Part shown: positions 8,119 through 17,247 of the stretch, one piece after another
How the letters are laid out: every line of letters begins with the position of its first letter
Position numbering within the stretch: the first letter of the stretch is position 1
Assembly (NCBI GenBank): GCA_903839405.1
Contig: CAIMCD010000016.1
Span: forward strand, 1 to 47,570
Direction: 5' to 3'
Origin: an uncultured Chlorobiaceae bacterium
Lineage (GTDB): Bacteria; Bacteroidota; Chlorobiia; Chlorobiales; Chlorobiaceae
Length of the DNA: 47,570 nucleotides
Program-made: the position numbers and the translations under genes
The notes under the pieces: generated by a model
What the model was told of the DNA's origin: nothing
The model's database searches: none
The model's input: the letters and a program-made list of their open reading frames with translations, nothing else

Positions 8119-9009
8119 ATGGAGACTTTTCGTTTCGGATTTCAGGCCATGGGGTGTGGCTGTGAAGTTGTCCTGGCATCCGACAGTAAAAAAAATGCGC
8201 AGTCAATTGCCAAGCTGGTTATTGATGAGGTCACCCGAATTGAGCAAAAGTACTCCCGTTACCGGCCCGAAAGCATTGTTTCGCGTATCAATGCTGCCGC
8301 AGCTCGTGACTGGGTGGAGTGTGACCCGGAGACGCTGGCCCTTGTCCGATACGGCGATACCCTGTTTGAAAGCAGCGCCGGATTGTTCGATTGTACCTCC
8401 GGGGTGTTGCGTCGTGCCTGGGATTTCAGCCGTGCCCAACTGCCTGACCCCTCAATGCTTCCGGCCTTGCTCAGCCTGATCGGTTGGCAGAGGCTTGAAC
8501 GGAAGGGCAATGCGGTTCGTCTCGGCGTAGCCGGTATGGAACTGGATTTTGGAGGATTCGGCAAGGAGTATGCGGCCGACCGTGCCGCAACCATTGTGCA
8601 TGCGAAAGGGGTACGGCATGGATTTGTTAATCTTGCTGGTGATATGCGCGTAGTGGGACCAAAACCGGATGGTTCACCATGGATGGTCGGCATTCAGGAT
8701 CCGCGCCATGAAAAGCGTACGATTGCATCGCTTCCACTCTCGGTTGGTGCGATAGCGACGAGCGGTGATTATGAGCGTTTTTTTGAAGCCGAAGGCAACC
8801 GGTATTGCCATATTCTCCATCCAAAAACAGGATACCCGGTTACCTTCTGGCGATCGGTCACGGTTGTGGCTCCCCTGGCCATTACGGCCGGAAGCTGCTC
8901 AACCATTGCCATGCTCAGCGAAGCTGATGGGCTTGGGTTTCTGGAGCGTTCAGGTCTGGACTATTTTGCAATTGACCACTCAGGCCAGGTCTATCACAAA
9001 AAGCAGTAG
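8119..9009 (+). CDS. apbE: ApbE-family FAD:protein FMN transferase
   Basis: ApbE enzymes split FAD and attach FMN through a phosphoester to a Thr/Ser of the target protein. Family landmarks are present: MGCGCEV at the start, GGFGKEYAAD near 150, NLAGDMRVVG with PWMVGIQDP, AIATSGDYERFF, and HILHPKTGYPV. Two features are unusual. First, from ATG 8119 (296 residues) there is no signal peptide or lipobox, although most ApbE enzymes act outside the cytoplasm; upstream in-frame sequence back to 8011 does not supply a good one. Second, the Mg-binding segment usually reads A-D-A-L-A-T but here reads A-G-S-C-S-T (Gly258 to Thr262), so the usual Asp is missing. This may be a subgroup trait. It is probably dedicated to the neighbouring DUF3570/DUF4266 proteins. 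Confidence 0.88.
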   Translation: METFRFGFQAMGCGCEVVLASDSKKNAQSIAKLVIDEVTRIEQKYSRYRPESIVSRINAAAARDWVECDPETLALVRYGDTLFESSAGLFDCTSGVLRRAWDFSRAQLPDPSMLPALLSLIGWQRLERKGNAVRLGVAGMELDFGGFGKEYAADRAATIVHAKGVRHGFVNLAGDMRVVGPKPDGSPWMVGIQDPRHEKRTIASLPLSVGAIATSGDYERFFEAEGNRYCHILHPKTGYPVTFWRSVTVVAPLAITAGSCSTIAMLSEADGLGFLERSGLDYFAIDHSGQVYHKKQ

Positions 9010-9058
9010 ATTGGCCGCCGCTCGCATTCTGTAACTTTTTTTCAGGAAAAAAACCATA

Positions 9059-10924
9059 ATGAATCACTTTTTCTTCCGCCGCTGGGTTGCTTTTATAGGT
9101 GTTTTTCTCTCACTCTTTCTGACCCTGAACGTTTGCCGGGCCGGGGAGTTTCTTGATCCCGACCAGGCTTACAAGCTGCGTGCCGAGCTGGGCCCAAATC
9201 ACTCGATTGCGCTGCATTGGGATATTGCCAAGGGGTACAAGCTCTACCGTGACAAGGTGCAGGTTGTTGTGGCAAATGGAACGGCCAGTTTGCAGAATCC
9301 TGTGTTGCCGAAAGGGATCAAGGTGACCGATCCAAACACCAACGAGAGCATTGATATCTATCATGACACCTTGACGCTTTCGGTTCCACTCGTAAAGGCG
9401 GAGGGAGCCTTTACTTTGAGTGTTGGTTACCAGGGGTGTGCCGAGGACGGGCTCTGTTATCCTCCCATCACAAAGCTCTTCAAGGTTGATCCACTCCATC
9501 CGGGAGTACTATCGCCGATAAGTGAAGAGCAGGCTGCTGCAGTCGCAACAAGCAGCAGCTCCGGAGCGCCGAAACCGGTGGCAGCACCTGCTCCAGCGCC
9601 AAAACAGGGTGGTGGGGAGAACGATCTCAACCTTGTCGCCTCTACCCTTGCCGGTGGAAGTTTGTGGAAAATCTCCCTTGCCTTTCTGGTATTTGGTCTG
9701 CTGCTCTCCTTTACACCCTGCGTTCTGCCGATGGTGCCGATTCTCTCCTCAATCATTGTTGGTGAGGGAGAGGTTACCCGTGCTCGCAGCTTCTTGATGG
9801 CGCTGGCCTACTGCCTTGGTATGGCCCTGGTCTATACATCGCTTGGTGTTGCAGCCGGTCTGGCGGGCGAAGGACTGGCTGGAGCCTTGCAGAAGCCATG
9901 GGTGCTCGTGCTCTTTGCGCTGCTGCTTGTGCTGCTCTCCCTTTCCATGTTTGATCTCTATCAGTTGCAGTTGCCCAGCTCCCTGCAAAGCAAGCTCGGC
10001 AAGGCCTCCGGCGGCTTGAAGCGGGGTCGTTTTGTCGGAGTGTTTTTTATGGGAGCGTTATCGGCCCTGATTGTCGGCCCCTGCGTTGCGGCTCCACTCG
10101 CCGGAACCCTTGTTTATATCAGCCAGACGCGTGACGTGGTTATTGGTGGTCTTGCGCTCTTTTCCATGGCTATGGGCATGAGTGTGCCTCTCTTGCTGGT
10201 TGGCCTGAGTGCCGGCTCTCTGCTACCGAAGGCGGGCGTGTGGATGATCAGTGTGAAATATGTTTTCGGTCTTCTGTTGATTGCGGTTGCCATCTGGATG
10301 GTCTCGCCGGTGCTTCCCGCTCCTGCGGTGCTGCTTGCCTGGGGTATCTTTGCCATTCTCTGTGCGGTTTTTCTTGGAGCATTCAAACCGTCGCCGGAAA
10401 AACCCACCATTGGTTACAAGTTCGCCAAGAGTTTTGGTCTGGTGCTCTTTGTGCTTGGTGTCACGGAACTTGTTGGTGCAGCATCCGGCGGGGTCAACAT
10501 GCTTGAACCGCTCTCCCATCCACAGGCAGTCTCTTCTGCTTCTGCGCCAAGTGGAGAGCAGAAGCTTGGTTTTCAGCGGATCAAGACAGTCGCCGAGCTT
10601 GACCAGGCACTTCAGTCAGCCAAAAAGCCGGTCATGCTGGACTTTTATGCCGACTGGTGCGTTGCCTGCAAAGAGATGGAGCGCTTTACCTTTCACGATG
10701 CGAAGGTTATTGAGAAGCTCCAGGATGTGACGCTGCTTCAGGTAAACGTGACGGCCAACAGTGATGATGACCGTGCCCTGATGAAGCGTTTTGGACTCTT
10801 CGGCCCTCCAGGCATCATTTTCTTTGACACAAAGGGGAAGGAAATTCCCGAGAGCCGGGTTGTTGGTGTGATTGAAGCTCCGCTCTTTCTGGATCATCTT
10901 TCGAAATTTGTTTTCGGCAAATAA
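9059..10924 (+). CDS. dsbD: DsbD-type transmembrane thiol:disulfide interchange protein
   Basis: It carries electrons from cytoplasmic thioredoxin across the inner membrane to periplasmic thiol proteins. Domains in order: signal peptide (about 1-28); N-terminal immunoglobulin-like domain with the redox pair in GCAEDGLCYPP (Cys127, Cys133); an Ala/Pro linker; a CcdA-like eight-helix domain from about residue 205 with the paired Cys in FTPCVLPM and GPCVAAPL; and a C-terminal thioredoxin domain with WCVAC (Cys534, Cys537). The length of 621 is normal for full DsbD and all six redox cysteines are present. It is the last gene of the redox operon and is followed by a terminator. The likely client is the exported thioredoxin encoded first in the operon. 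Confidence 0.93.
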   Translation: MNHFFFRRWVAFIGVFLSLFLTLNVCRAGEFLDPDQAYKLRAELGPNHSIALHWDIAKGYKLYRDKVQVVVANGTASLQNPVLPKGIKVTDPNTNESIDIYHDTLTLSVPLVKAEGAFTLSVGYQGCAEDGLCYPPITKLFKVDPLHPGVLSPISEEQAAAVATSSSSGAPKPVAAPAPAPKQGGGENDLNLVASTLAGGSLWKISLAFLVFGLLLSFTPCVLPMVPILSSIIVGEGEVTRARSFLMALAYCLGMALVYTSLGVAAGLAGEGLAGALQKPWVLVLFALLLVLLSLSMFDLYQLQLPSSLQSKLGKASGGLKRGRFVGVFFMGALSALIVGPCVAAPLAGTLVYISQTRDVVIGGLALFSMAMGMSVPLLLVGLSAGSLLPKAGVWMISVKYVFGLLLIAVAIWMVSPVLPAPAVLLAWGIFAILCAVFLGAFKPSPEKPTIGYKFAKSFGLVLFVLGVTELVGAASGGVNMLEPLSHPQAVSSASAPSGEQKLGFQRIKTVAELDQALQSAKKPVMLDFYADWCVACKEMERFTFHDAKVIEKLQDVTLLQVNVTANSDDDRALMKRFGLFGPPGIIFFDTKGKEIPESRVVGVIEAPLFLDHLSKFVFGK

Positions 10925-10976
10925 GGCTTGAATCTCTATGCTTGGCCCGATGGGCCGGGTATCTTGAAACGAGAGA

Positions 10977-11011
10977 GGGGTTATCCGAGCCAAGGATAGC
11001 CCCTTTTTATT
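10977..11011 (+). terminator. Rho-independent terminator after dsbD
   Basis: Stem 10977-10986 with 10994-11003 (10 bp, one G-U pair), followed by TTTTTATTT. It ends the thioredoxin-dsbD transcript. Confidence 0.88.
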
Positions 11012-11117
11012 TGTAGCGCCGGGTGGGCTGGCTCTGAATTGTAGTTGAAATGCCGGTGCCGATCCTGTACATTGTGCACTGTGCCTCGGGGAGAAACAGT
11101 AACCGCTAAACAGTACC

Positions 11118-11936
11118 ATGCAAAAGGAAACCATTACCATTCTCGGATGCGGCTGGCTCGGTATGCCGCTTGCCGAGTCGCTCATTGCCGCCGGTTATCC
11201 GGTCAAGGGATCAACCACGAGTGAGGAAAAGCTTGAACCGATGCGCGAGCGAGGCATCGAGCCCTACCTGATCCGGCTCGATCCGGAGATCAACGGTGAA
11301 GATATTACCGATTTTCTCCACAGCGATACTCTTATAGTCAACATCCCTCCTCTGAGGCGCGATGATATTTTGGAGTACCATATTGAGCAGTTCTCCTCCC
11401 TGATTGATGCGCTCGGCCAGTCGCCGGTGCGTTCGGTGCTCTTTGTCAGTTCGACCTCGGTCTATCCAGCGCTGGGCCGGGAGGTGACCGAAGAGGATGC
11501 GGTTGATCCCGAGAGCCCATCGGGTCAGGCCCTGCTCTATGTTGAGGAGATGCTGATGCAGGAGAGTGGTTTTCAGACCACGGTGTTGCGCTTTGGCGGT
11601 CTTGTGGGCCATGACCGCAATCCATTGAAATATCTGGCTCGTATGGAGGAGATCGCCGATGCCGATCAGCCGATGAACCTGATTCATCGTGACGATTGCA
11701 TCAAGATCATCATGGAGATCATCCGACTGCAGCAGTGGGGCGAGGTGTTCAATGCCTGTGCTCCGCTTCACCCCCAGAGAGGAGAGTACTATGCCAGAGC
11801 GGCTGAAGCGGCCAACGTCGCGCTTCCACCATTGGTGCCCGTCTCCGAACCCACTCCCTTTAAACTGGTTAACAGCGAAAAGCTGGTCAGCGCCTTGCAC
11901 TATACCTTTCTCCACCCCGATCCGTTAGTTGGGTAA
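11118..11936 (+). CDS. YeeZ-like NAD(P)-dependent epimerase/reductase of the extended SDR family
   Basis: A cytoplasmic Rossmann-fold protein of 272 residues. The nucleotide-binding GxGxxG reads GCGWLG at about residue 10, the SSTSVY segment holds the active Ser/Tyr region near 115-120, and FGGLVGHDRNP is the usual substrate-loop stretch. This layout is that of YeeZ-like proteins, whose substrate is unknown. The TAA stop shares its last base with the ATG of cbiA (TAATG), so the two are translated together. That does not establish a role in cobalamin synthesis. The ATG at 11118 has no obvious ribosome site but starts directly before the nucleotide-binding fold. Confidence 0.8.
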   Translation: MQKETITILGCGWLGMPLAESLIAAGYPVKGSTTSEEKLEPMRERGIEPYLIRLDPEINGEDITDFLHSDTLIVNIPPLRRDDILEYHIEQFSSLIDALGQSPVRSVLFVSSTSVYPALGREVTEEDAVDPESPSGQALLYVEEMLMQESGFQTTVLRFGGLVGHDRNPLKYLARMEEIADADQPMNLIHRDDCIKIIMEIIRLQQWGEVFNACAPLHPQRGEYYARAAEAANVALPPLVPVSEPTPFKLVNSEKLVSALHYTFLHPDPLVG

Positions 11937-13273
11937 TGGTCGTGCAGAAAGCTGCTTTTTTGCTCGCCGCCCCCTCAAGCGGTTCAGGGAAAACAACCGT
12001 GGCGCTGGCTCTGATGAGGATTATGGCAAAGCGGGGCAGGGTTGTTCAGCCCTTCAAGTGTGGGCCGGACTATTTGGATACCCGCCTGCATCAACTGGCC
12101 GCTTCATTGGGAGGTGAAGGGCGCCGGGGGATCAACCTCGATACCTTTATGGCATCGAAAGAGCACCTTCAGGAGCTTTTTTCCCGCACTATGCTGGGTG
12201 CTGATGTGGCTGTGGTTGAAGGGGTTATGGGGCTCTTTGACGGGGCGGAAAAATCCGAAGGGAGCAGCGCAGAAATTGCCATCACGCTTCAGCTTCCGGT
12301 CATTATGGTGCTCAACGCCAAAAGCATGGCCTACTCTGCCGCACCCCTGCTGCATGGTTTCAAAAGCTTTGATCCGGCACTGAACCTTGCCGGGGTGATT
12401 TTCAATCAGGTCAATACCCCCTCTCACTATCGTTATCTTGAGGCCGCAGCGCGCGATGTTGGGGTTGAGCCGCTGGGTTACCTGCCCCGCAATGAAGCTA
12501 TCGCCATCAGCGAACGTTATCTGGGGCTCAACACCTCTTCAGGTTACGACCGTGAGGGCGTTATGATGGCCATGGCGGAGCATCTTGAAAAAACGGTTGA
12601 TGTTGATCGGTTGCTTGAGCTTGCACAGGTTGCGATCCCTCCGGCTTCACCTCCGCCGCTCTCTCAGAGGAGAGGCGGCCGGGTTATTGCTGTGGCCCGC
12701 GATGAGGCTTTTAATTTTATCTATCCGGAGAACCTTTCGGTGCTTGAGGAGTATGGCCGGCTGGAGTTTTTCAGCCCGCTGGATGACGAGCGGTTGCCGG
12801 CGGCCGACCTGCTCTATCTGGCTGGCGGTTATCCGGAACTCTATGCCGAAAAACTCTCGGCCAACCGTGCCATGCGGGAGCAGATCGCCCGCTATTGCAA
12901 CTCCGGCGGACGCACCTACGCCGAGTGTGGAGGGATGATGTATCTTGGCAAATCGATGACGCTTGGTGACGGTGCTTCCTTTGCGATGTGCGGTGTGCTG
13001 GATCTTGATACCACCATGCAGGAGGCAAAACTGAGTCTTGGTTACCGCAAAGTTATGCTCGACGGGCTTTATACAGCGCAGCTTCGCGGTCATGAATTTC
13101 ACTACTCACGCATCAGCCACCTGGGAGAGCTTCAGAACATTGCCATCGTCCAGAATGCCCGCGATGTATCGGTCGACAGCGCTCTCTACCGGTACCGGAA
13201 TACCATAGCCTCCTATATTCATCTCTATTGGGGTGAAACGCGGGATTTTCCGGAGCAGTTGTTTGGCTTGTAA
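11936..13273 (+). CDS. cbiA: cobyrinic acid a,c-diamide synthase
   Basis: It amidates the a and c side chains of cobyrinate or hydrogenobyrinate with ATP and glutamine, in the cobalamin pathway. The N-terminal DTBS-like ATP domain starts with P-loop APSSGSGKTTVA, followed by KCGPDYLDT and GVMGLFDG; the C-terminal class I glutamine amidotransferase domain has the nucleophile Cys in YAECGGMMYLG (about residue 330) and the His of RGHEFHYS. The 445 residues match the family. It overlaps the stop of the YeeZ-like gene and its own end overlaps the upstream start option of the ATPase gene that follows. No cobalamin riboswitch is visible. B12 would be needed by BchE encoded at 40 kb, a link by biochemistry and not by operon. 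Confidence 0.94.
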   Translation: MVVQKAAFLLAAPSSGSGKTTVALALMRIMAKRGRVVQPFKCGPDYLDTRLHQLAASLGGEGRRGINLDTFMASKEHLQELFSRTMLGADVAVVEGVMGLFDGAEKSEGSSAEIAITLQLPVIMVLNAKSMAYSAAPLLHGFKSFDPALNLAGVIFNQVNTPSHYRYLEAAARDVGVEPLGYLPRNEAIAISERYLGLNTSSGYDREGVMMAMAEHLEKTVDVDRLLELAQVAIPPASPPPLSQRRGGRVIAVARDEAFNFIYPENLSVLEEYGRLEFFSPLDDERLPAADLLYLAGGYPELYAEKLSANRAMREQIARYCNSGGRTYAECGGMMYLGKSMTLGDGASFAMCGVLDLDTTMQEAKLSLGYRKVMLDGLYTAQLRGHEFHYSRISHLGELQNIAIVQNARDVSVDSALYRYRNTIASYIHLYWGETRDFPEQLFGL

Positions 13274-13799
13274 GCGATACATCATCACCGGCGGACCCGG
13301 AAGCGGCAAAAGCACGCTCCTCGAAGCGCTTGCAGCCGCAGGGCATGTTTGTTACCCTGAAGTTTCACGCGAACTGATCCGCGAGCAGAGCGCCTTGCCG
13401 CAGGGCGTGCTGCCGTGGAGCAACCTGCCGGCTTTTGCCCGTCTGGCAATTGAAGCCATGATGCAGCAGCATGATCACGCGCTTGCTGCAGGAGCGGCTT
13501 GTTTTTTTGATAGGGCTATTCCGGATATTTTCGGCTACCTTCAGCACGGTGGTTACCCGGTTCCGGAGCACTACCTTGAAGCGCACGCCCGCTGCAGTTA
13601 CGAGAGGGATCTCTTTATGCTGCCGCCCTGGCCGGAAATCTATGTCAACGACCTTGAGCGTCCGCAATCATACGAGGAGTCGGTTGCGCTCTATGAGGCC
13701 TTGTGCCGGGTCTATCGGTCGCTGGGTTACCGGTTGCATGAGGTGCCGAAAACTTCGGTTGAAGAGCGGACAGCCTATCTCTTTTCCGTTACAAAATAA
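13233..13799 (+). CDS. AAA-type small NTP-binding protein (AAA_28-like)
   Basis: A cytoplasmic P-loop protein of about 180 residues with Walker A GGPGSGKST near the start, then FDRAIPDIFGY as a possible Walker B/DR-type segment and ERPQSYEES later, a pattern of small kinase-like AAA_28 ATPases of unknown substrate. Start codons are weak: GTG 13233 overlaps cbiA by 41 bases, while TTG 13263 gives an 11-base overlap and begins nearer the P-loop; I cannot decide. Close overlap suggests it is co-transcribed with cbiA. A kinase role is possible, but no substrate can be named. Its 3' end overlaps the convergent hypothetical gene by 11 bases. Confidence 0.78.
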   Translation: MKRGIFRSSCLACKRYIITGGPGSGKSTLLEALAAAGHVCYPEVSRELIREQSALPQGVLPWSNLPAFARLAIEAMMQQHDHALAAGAACFFDRAIPDIFGYLQHGGYPVPEHYLEAHARCSYERDLFMLPPWPEIYVNDLERPQSYEESVALYEALCRVYRSLGYRLHEVPKTSVEERTAYLFSVTK

Positions 13800-14259
13800 A
13801 TTCAAGATCGTATCCCTCTTTTTCCGACTCTGCGACAAACCGGGTCAGGTTCTCAAGAAAGAGGAGAAACCTTGCCGGCTCAATTTCACGCAGGTAGGCC
13901 ACCCGAAGCGGTTGATCATGCCAACCGAGCAGGATCATCTCTTTTTTTTCCGGATTGATTGATGCACTTTTTTCGGCGATGATCTTCTGCATGGTGCCAA
14001 GGCGGCTGTTATGTAAAAATGCCTCATCCCAACTGTCAAGACCGTTGCTCGTTTCCGAAATGAAGGGTAACTGGTTCAAGGCCTCAATAATGCTGTAGTG
14101 GAAAAGGGCTGCGTAGTCGTGGGCCGATAGCTCAAGAGTGCCGTAAACCCTGTATTCCCGGTCATCAAGCCGGACACGATTGATCAAGCCGGTGCGATAG
14201 ATGGAGAGTTGACGGTGTTCAGGGTTGTTGTCGTCAAGCCGAATTTGCTGAACCTTCAT
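13789..14259 (-). CDS. conserved hypothetical protein
   Basis: A soluble acidic protein of 156 residues from ATG 14259 (an upstream in-frame start at 14301 is possible). No signal peptide, helix-rich membrane segment or catalytic motif is visible. It has the feel of an intact gene: steady codon use and a compact alpha/beta composition with paired hydrophobic stretches (YAALFHYSIIEALNQL and ARFLLFLENLTRF). I do not recognise a family. It runs convergent to the ATPase gene, with an 11-base overlap of the 3' ends, and divergent from clpC. Confidence 0.65.
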   Translation of the reverse strand: MKVQQIRLDDNNPEHRQLSIYRTGLINRVRLDDREYRVYGTLELSAHDYAALFHYSIIEALNQLPFISETSNGLDSWDEAFLHNSRLGTMQKIIAEKSASINPEKKEMILLGWHDQPLRVAYLREIEPARFLLFLENLTRFVAESEKEGYDLEFIL

Positions 14260-14324
14260 GCTTTGATCCTTGTGCGCTGGAGAACCTTTAATTGCCCTCA
14301 AGAGTTTCTGTTTTTATGAAATTA

Positions 14325-14353
14325 CTTTTAACACGCTATCTTTAGTATATAAT
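14325..14353 (+). promoter_or_regulatory. possible sigma-70 promoter for clpC
   Basis: A TATAAT at 14348-14353 lies in an AT-rich stretch about 90 bases before the clpC start, with a weak CTTTTA/TTTAAC -35 region 17 bases upstream. No CtsR or CIRCE operator is recognised. Confidence 0.35.
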
Positions 14354-14442
14354 TATTTTTCTGAGTCATTTTTACCGTGTGCCGGCTGCATGGCAATGAC
14401 GGCATGTGGATATTCGCAACAATCTTACCGAAGAGATAAAGA

Positions 14443-16989
14443 ATGGAAGGAAATTTTTCAAATAGAGTTCAGGAGGTCATCCGTCTCAGCCGGGAAGAAG
14501 CGCTCCGGTTGGGTCATGACTATATCGGTACCGAGCATCTGCTTCTTGGTCTTATCAAGGAGGGCGAAGGCATCGGAGCCAAAATCCTGAAGAACCTCAA
14601 GATAGATTTGTTCAGCCTCAAGCAGAAAATTGAGGAGAGCACGCACTCCAAGGTTCCTGCAACCCAGATGGGTAATGTGCCACTCACCAAGCAGGCCGAG
14701 AAGGTGCTGAAAATCACCTACCTTGAGGCAAAAATCTGCAAGTCGAATATTATCGGCACCGAGCATCTCCTGCTCTCGATTCTCAAGGGGGATGACAATA
14801 TTGCCTCCCAGATTCTTGAGCAGTTCGGCGTTACCTACGATCTTGTTCGCGATGAGCTTATCAGCATTACGAGCAGCAAGAGCGAGTCGGATGAGCCGCC
14901 CCTTGAGGGCTCCTACTCTTCGGGTGGAGCCGAGCGCTCTTCCAGAAAGCCCGATCCAAGAAAAGGCGAGCGCACCAAGACCCCCGTGCTGGATAATTTT
15001 GGACGCGATCTTACCCGTCTTGCGCTTGAGGACAAGCTTGATCCCATCATCGGTCGTGAAAAGGAGATCGAGCGGGTGGCCCAGGTGCTGAGCCGTCGCA
15101 AAAAGAACAATCCGGTGCTGATTGGTGAACCCGGCGTTGGCAAGACGGCCATTGCCGAAGGTCTCGCGCTGAAAATTGTGCAGCGCAAGGTCTCAAGGGT
15201 GCTTTACGACAAACGGGTGGTTGCACTGGATTTGGCAGCGCTTGTTGCCGGCACGAAATACAGGGGGCAGTTTGAGGAGCGGATGAAAGCCCTCATGAAT
15301 GAGCTTGAACGCTCACGCGATGTGATACTCTTTATTGATGAGCTGCATACCATTGTGGGTGCCGGTGGCGCGTCGGGTTCGCTGGACGCCAGCAATATTT
15401 TCAAGCCGGCTCTCGCTCGCGGTGAGTTGCAGTGCATCGGTGCCACAACGCTGGACGAGTATCGCCAGTTTATTGAAAAAGATGGCGCCCTTGACCGGAG
15501 GTTCCAGAAAATCATGGTTGAGCCGACCTCGGTTGACGAAACCATCCAGATTCTGAACAATATCAAGTCGAAGTATGAGTCGCACCACCATGTCAGTTAC
15601 TCTGAAGATTCGATCGAGAAGGCCGTCAAGCTTTCGGAGCGTTATATCACCGACCGTTTTCTGCCCGACAAGGCGATTGACGTTATGGATGAGGCCGGGG
15701 CGCGGGTGCATTTAAGCAATATTCATGTGCCGAAGGAGATTCTGGAGCTTGAGAAATCCATCGAGGAGGTCAAGGCCGAGAAGAACCAGGTGGTCAAAAT
15801 GCAGAATTTCGAGGAGGCCGCACGGCTCCGCGACAAGGAGAAAAACCTGCTTGAGGCTCTTGATCATGCCAAACAGGAGTGGGAGGACAGGGCCTCCGAG
15901 AGCATCTATGATGTTACTGAAGCCGATATTACCTCCGTCATTGCCATGATGACCGGTATTCCGGTAGCAAGGGTTGCCCAGTCGGAGTCGAAGCGGCTGC
16001 TCACCATGGAGGCTGACCTGCAGAAAGAGGTGATCGGTCAGGATGAGGCTCTGAAAAAAATCACCAAGGCGATACAGCGTACCCGTGCCGGACTCAAGGA
16101 TCCTTCACGCCCGATCGGTTCCTTTATTTTTCTCGGCCCTACCGGCGTCGGCAAGACCGAGCTGGCAAAGGCTTTGACCCGCTATATTTTCGACACCGAG
16201 GATGCCCTGATCCGCGCTGACATGAGCGAGTATATGGAGAAGTTCTCGGTCAGCCGTCTGGTTGGAGCGCCTCCGGGTTACGTAGGCTATGAAGAGGGTG
16301 GCCAGTTGACCGAAAAAGTCCGCCGCAAGCCCTACTCGGTGGTGCTGATCGACGAGATTGAGAAAGCGCATCCCGATGTGTTCAACATTCTGCTTCAGGT
16401 GCTTGATGAGGGTGTTCTGACCGATGGCATGGGCCGGAAGGTTGATTTCCGCAATACGATTATCATTATGACCTCCAATATCGGAGCCAAGGATATCAAG
16501 AATCTTGGTGCCGGTGCCGGCATGGGCTTTACGGCTCCCGACGATTCGGCCGGCAACTACAAGGCGATGAAGTCGACCATCGAGGATGCCCTTAAGCGGG
16601 TTTTCAATCCGGAGTTCCTGAACCGTATTGACGATATTGTAGTCTTTCATCCGCTTGAGAAGCAGCATATCTTTAAAATCATTGATATTACTGCTGGCAA
16701 GCTCTTCAAGAGGCTTCACGAGATGGGTATTGAGGTCGAGATTGAGGATAAAGCCAAGGAGTTTCTTGTCGACAAGGGGTATGACCAGAAATATGGCGCG
16801 CGTCCGCTGAAAAGGGCTTTGCAGAAATATGTTGAAGATCCTCTTGCCGAAGAGATGCTGAAAGGGCGCTTTTCAGAAGGGAGCACCATCAGGATTGCGC
16901 TTGATGAGAAGGATAACGAACTCCGCTTTCTGGATGGCGGAACTCCCCTCAAACAGGAAAAGCCAGAGGAGAAGCTTGACAAGGAGTAA
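14443..16989 (+). CDS. clpC: ClpC-type AAA+ unfoldase of the Clp protease
   Basis: A hexameric ATPase that unfolds proteins and feeds them to ClpP. It has two N-terminal Clp repeats (about 5-140), a first AAA domain with Walker A GEPGVGKT near residue 228 and Walker [11 protein letters not shown], a middle region with the UVR-like [14 protein letters not shown] near 455, and a second AAA domain with Walker A GPTGVGKT near 565 and an arginine-finger region FLNRIDD. The middle domain is short, which separates ClpC from ClpB. The length of 848 is normal. It stands alone (no mcsA/mcsB or ctsR beside it). The ATG at 14443 is preceded by GAAGAGATAAAG, a fair ribosome site. Confidence 0.95.
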   Translation: MEGNFSNRVQEVIRLSREEALRLGHDYIGTEHLLLGLIKEGEGIGAKILKNLKIDLFSLKQKIEESTHSKVPATQMGNVPLTKQAEKVLKITYLEAKICKSNIIGTEHLLLSILKGDDNIASQILEQFGVTYDLVRDELISITSSKSESDEPPLEGSYSSGGAERSSRKPDPRKGERTKTPVLDNFGRDLTRLALEDKLDPIIGREKEIERVAQVLSRRKKNNPVLIGEPGVGKTAIAEGLALKIVQRKVSRVLYDKRVVALDLAALVAGTKYRGQFEERMKALMNELERSRDVILFIDELHTIVGAGGASGSLDASNIFKPALARGELQCIGATTLDEYRQFIEKDGALDRRFQKIMVEPTSVDETIQILNNIKSKYESHHHVSYSEDSIEKAVKLSERYITDRFLPDKAIDVMDEAGARVHLSNIHVPKEILELEKSIEEVKAEKNQVVKMQNFEEAARLRDKEKNLLEALDHAKQEWEDRASESIYDVTEADITSVIAMMTGIPVARVAQSESKRLLTMEADLQKEVIGQDEALKKITKAIQRTRAGLKDPSRPIGSFIFLGPTGVGKTELAKALTRYIFDTEDALIRADMSEYMEKFSVSRLVGAPPGYVGYEEGGQLTEKVRRKPYSVVLIDEIEKAHPDVFNILLQVLDEGVLTDGMGRKVDFRNTIIIMTSNIGAKDIKNLGAGAGMGFTAPDDSAGNYKAMKSTIEDALKRVFNPEFLNRIDDIVVFHPLEKQHIFKIIDITAGKLFKRLHEMGIEVEIEDKAKEFLVDKGYDQKYGARPLKRALQKYVEDPLAEEMLKGRFSEGSTIRIALDEKDNELRFLDGGTPLKQEKPEEKLDKE

Positions 16990-17039
16990 ACTATTACTCT
17001 TTCCTGCCTGACCCCTACCTTTTTTATTACTTTCATTTA

Positions 17040-17070
17040 GGAACACCACTGCAGTATGGAGTGGTGTTCC
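17040..17070. repeat. perfect 11-bp inverted repeat downstream of clpC
   Basis: Arms 17040-17050 and 17060-17070 with a 9-base loop. It may protect or end the clpC transcript, but no T-run follows on either strand, so it is not a classical terminator. Confidence 0.55.
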
Positions 17071-17093
17071 CCTTGGTGAAGCAGCAGCGTTTT

Positions 17094-17241
17094 TATGCTG
17101 ATCCATATAAGAAGCTTAAATAAAATTCGATTAATGCTTTAGCTGTTTATATTAAATGAGTTAATCGTTTTTCCTGATTTGAAATTGGCGTATTATATGG
17201 GTTGTAATTCAAAAATCTGCAGTTTAGGCTGATCCATCTAA
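17094..17241. repeat. short direct repeat just outside the cassette's left border
   Basis: The 17-base units 17094-17110 and 17225-17241 share 15 bases (core GCTGATCCAT), 131 bases apart. The first ten bases around TTATGCTGAT recur again at 17248-17257, at the cassette border. Origin unknown. Confidence 0.55.
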
Positions 17242-17247
17242 ACAATG

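Noticed and set aside
10925..11117. Cobalamin riboswitch ahead of the YeeZ-cbiA genes
   Set aside because: No B12-box or matching stem pattern was found; the only structured element there is the dsbD terminator.
11211..11915. 234-residue frame on the minus strand opposite the YeeZ-like gene
   Set aside because: An antisense shadow: its length follows from the codon pattern of the plus-strand gene, and it has no motif or ribosome site.
17040..17070. Inverted repeat after clpC as a Rho-independent terminator
   Set aside because: No T-run follows the stem on either strand; it is listed as a dyad only.
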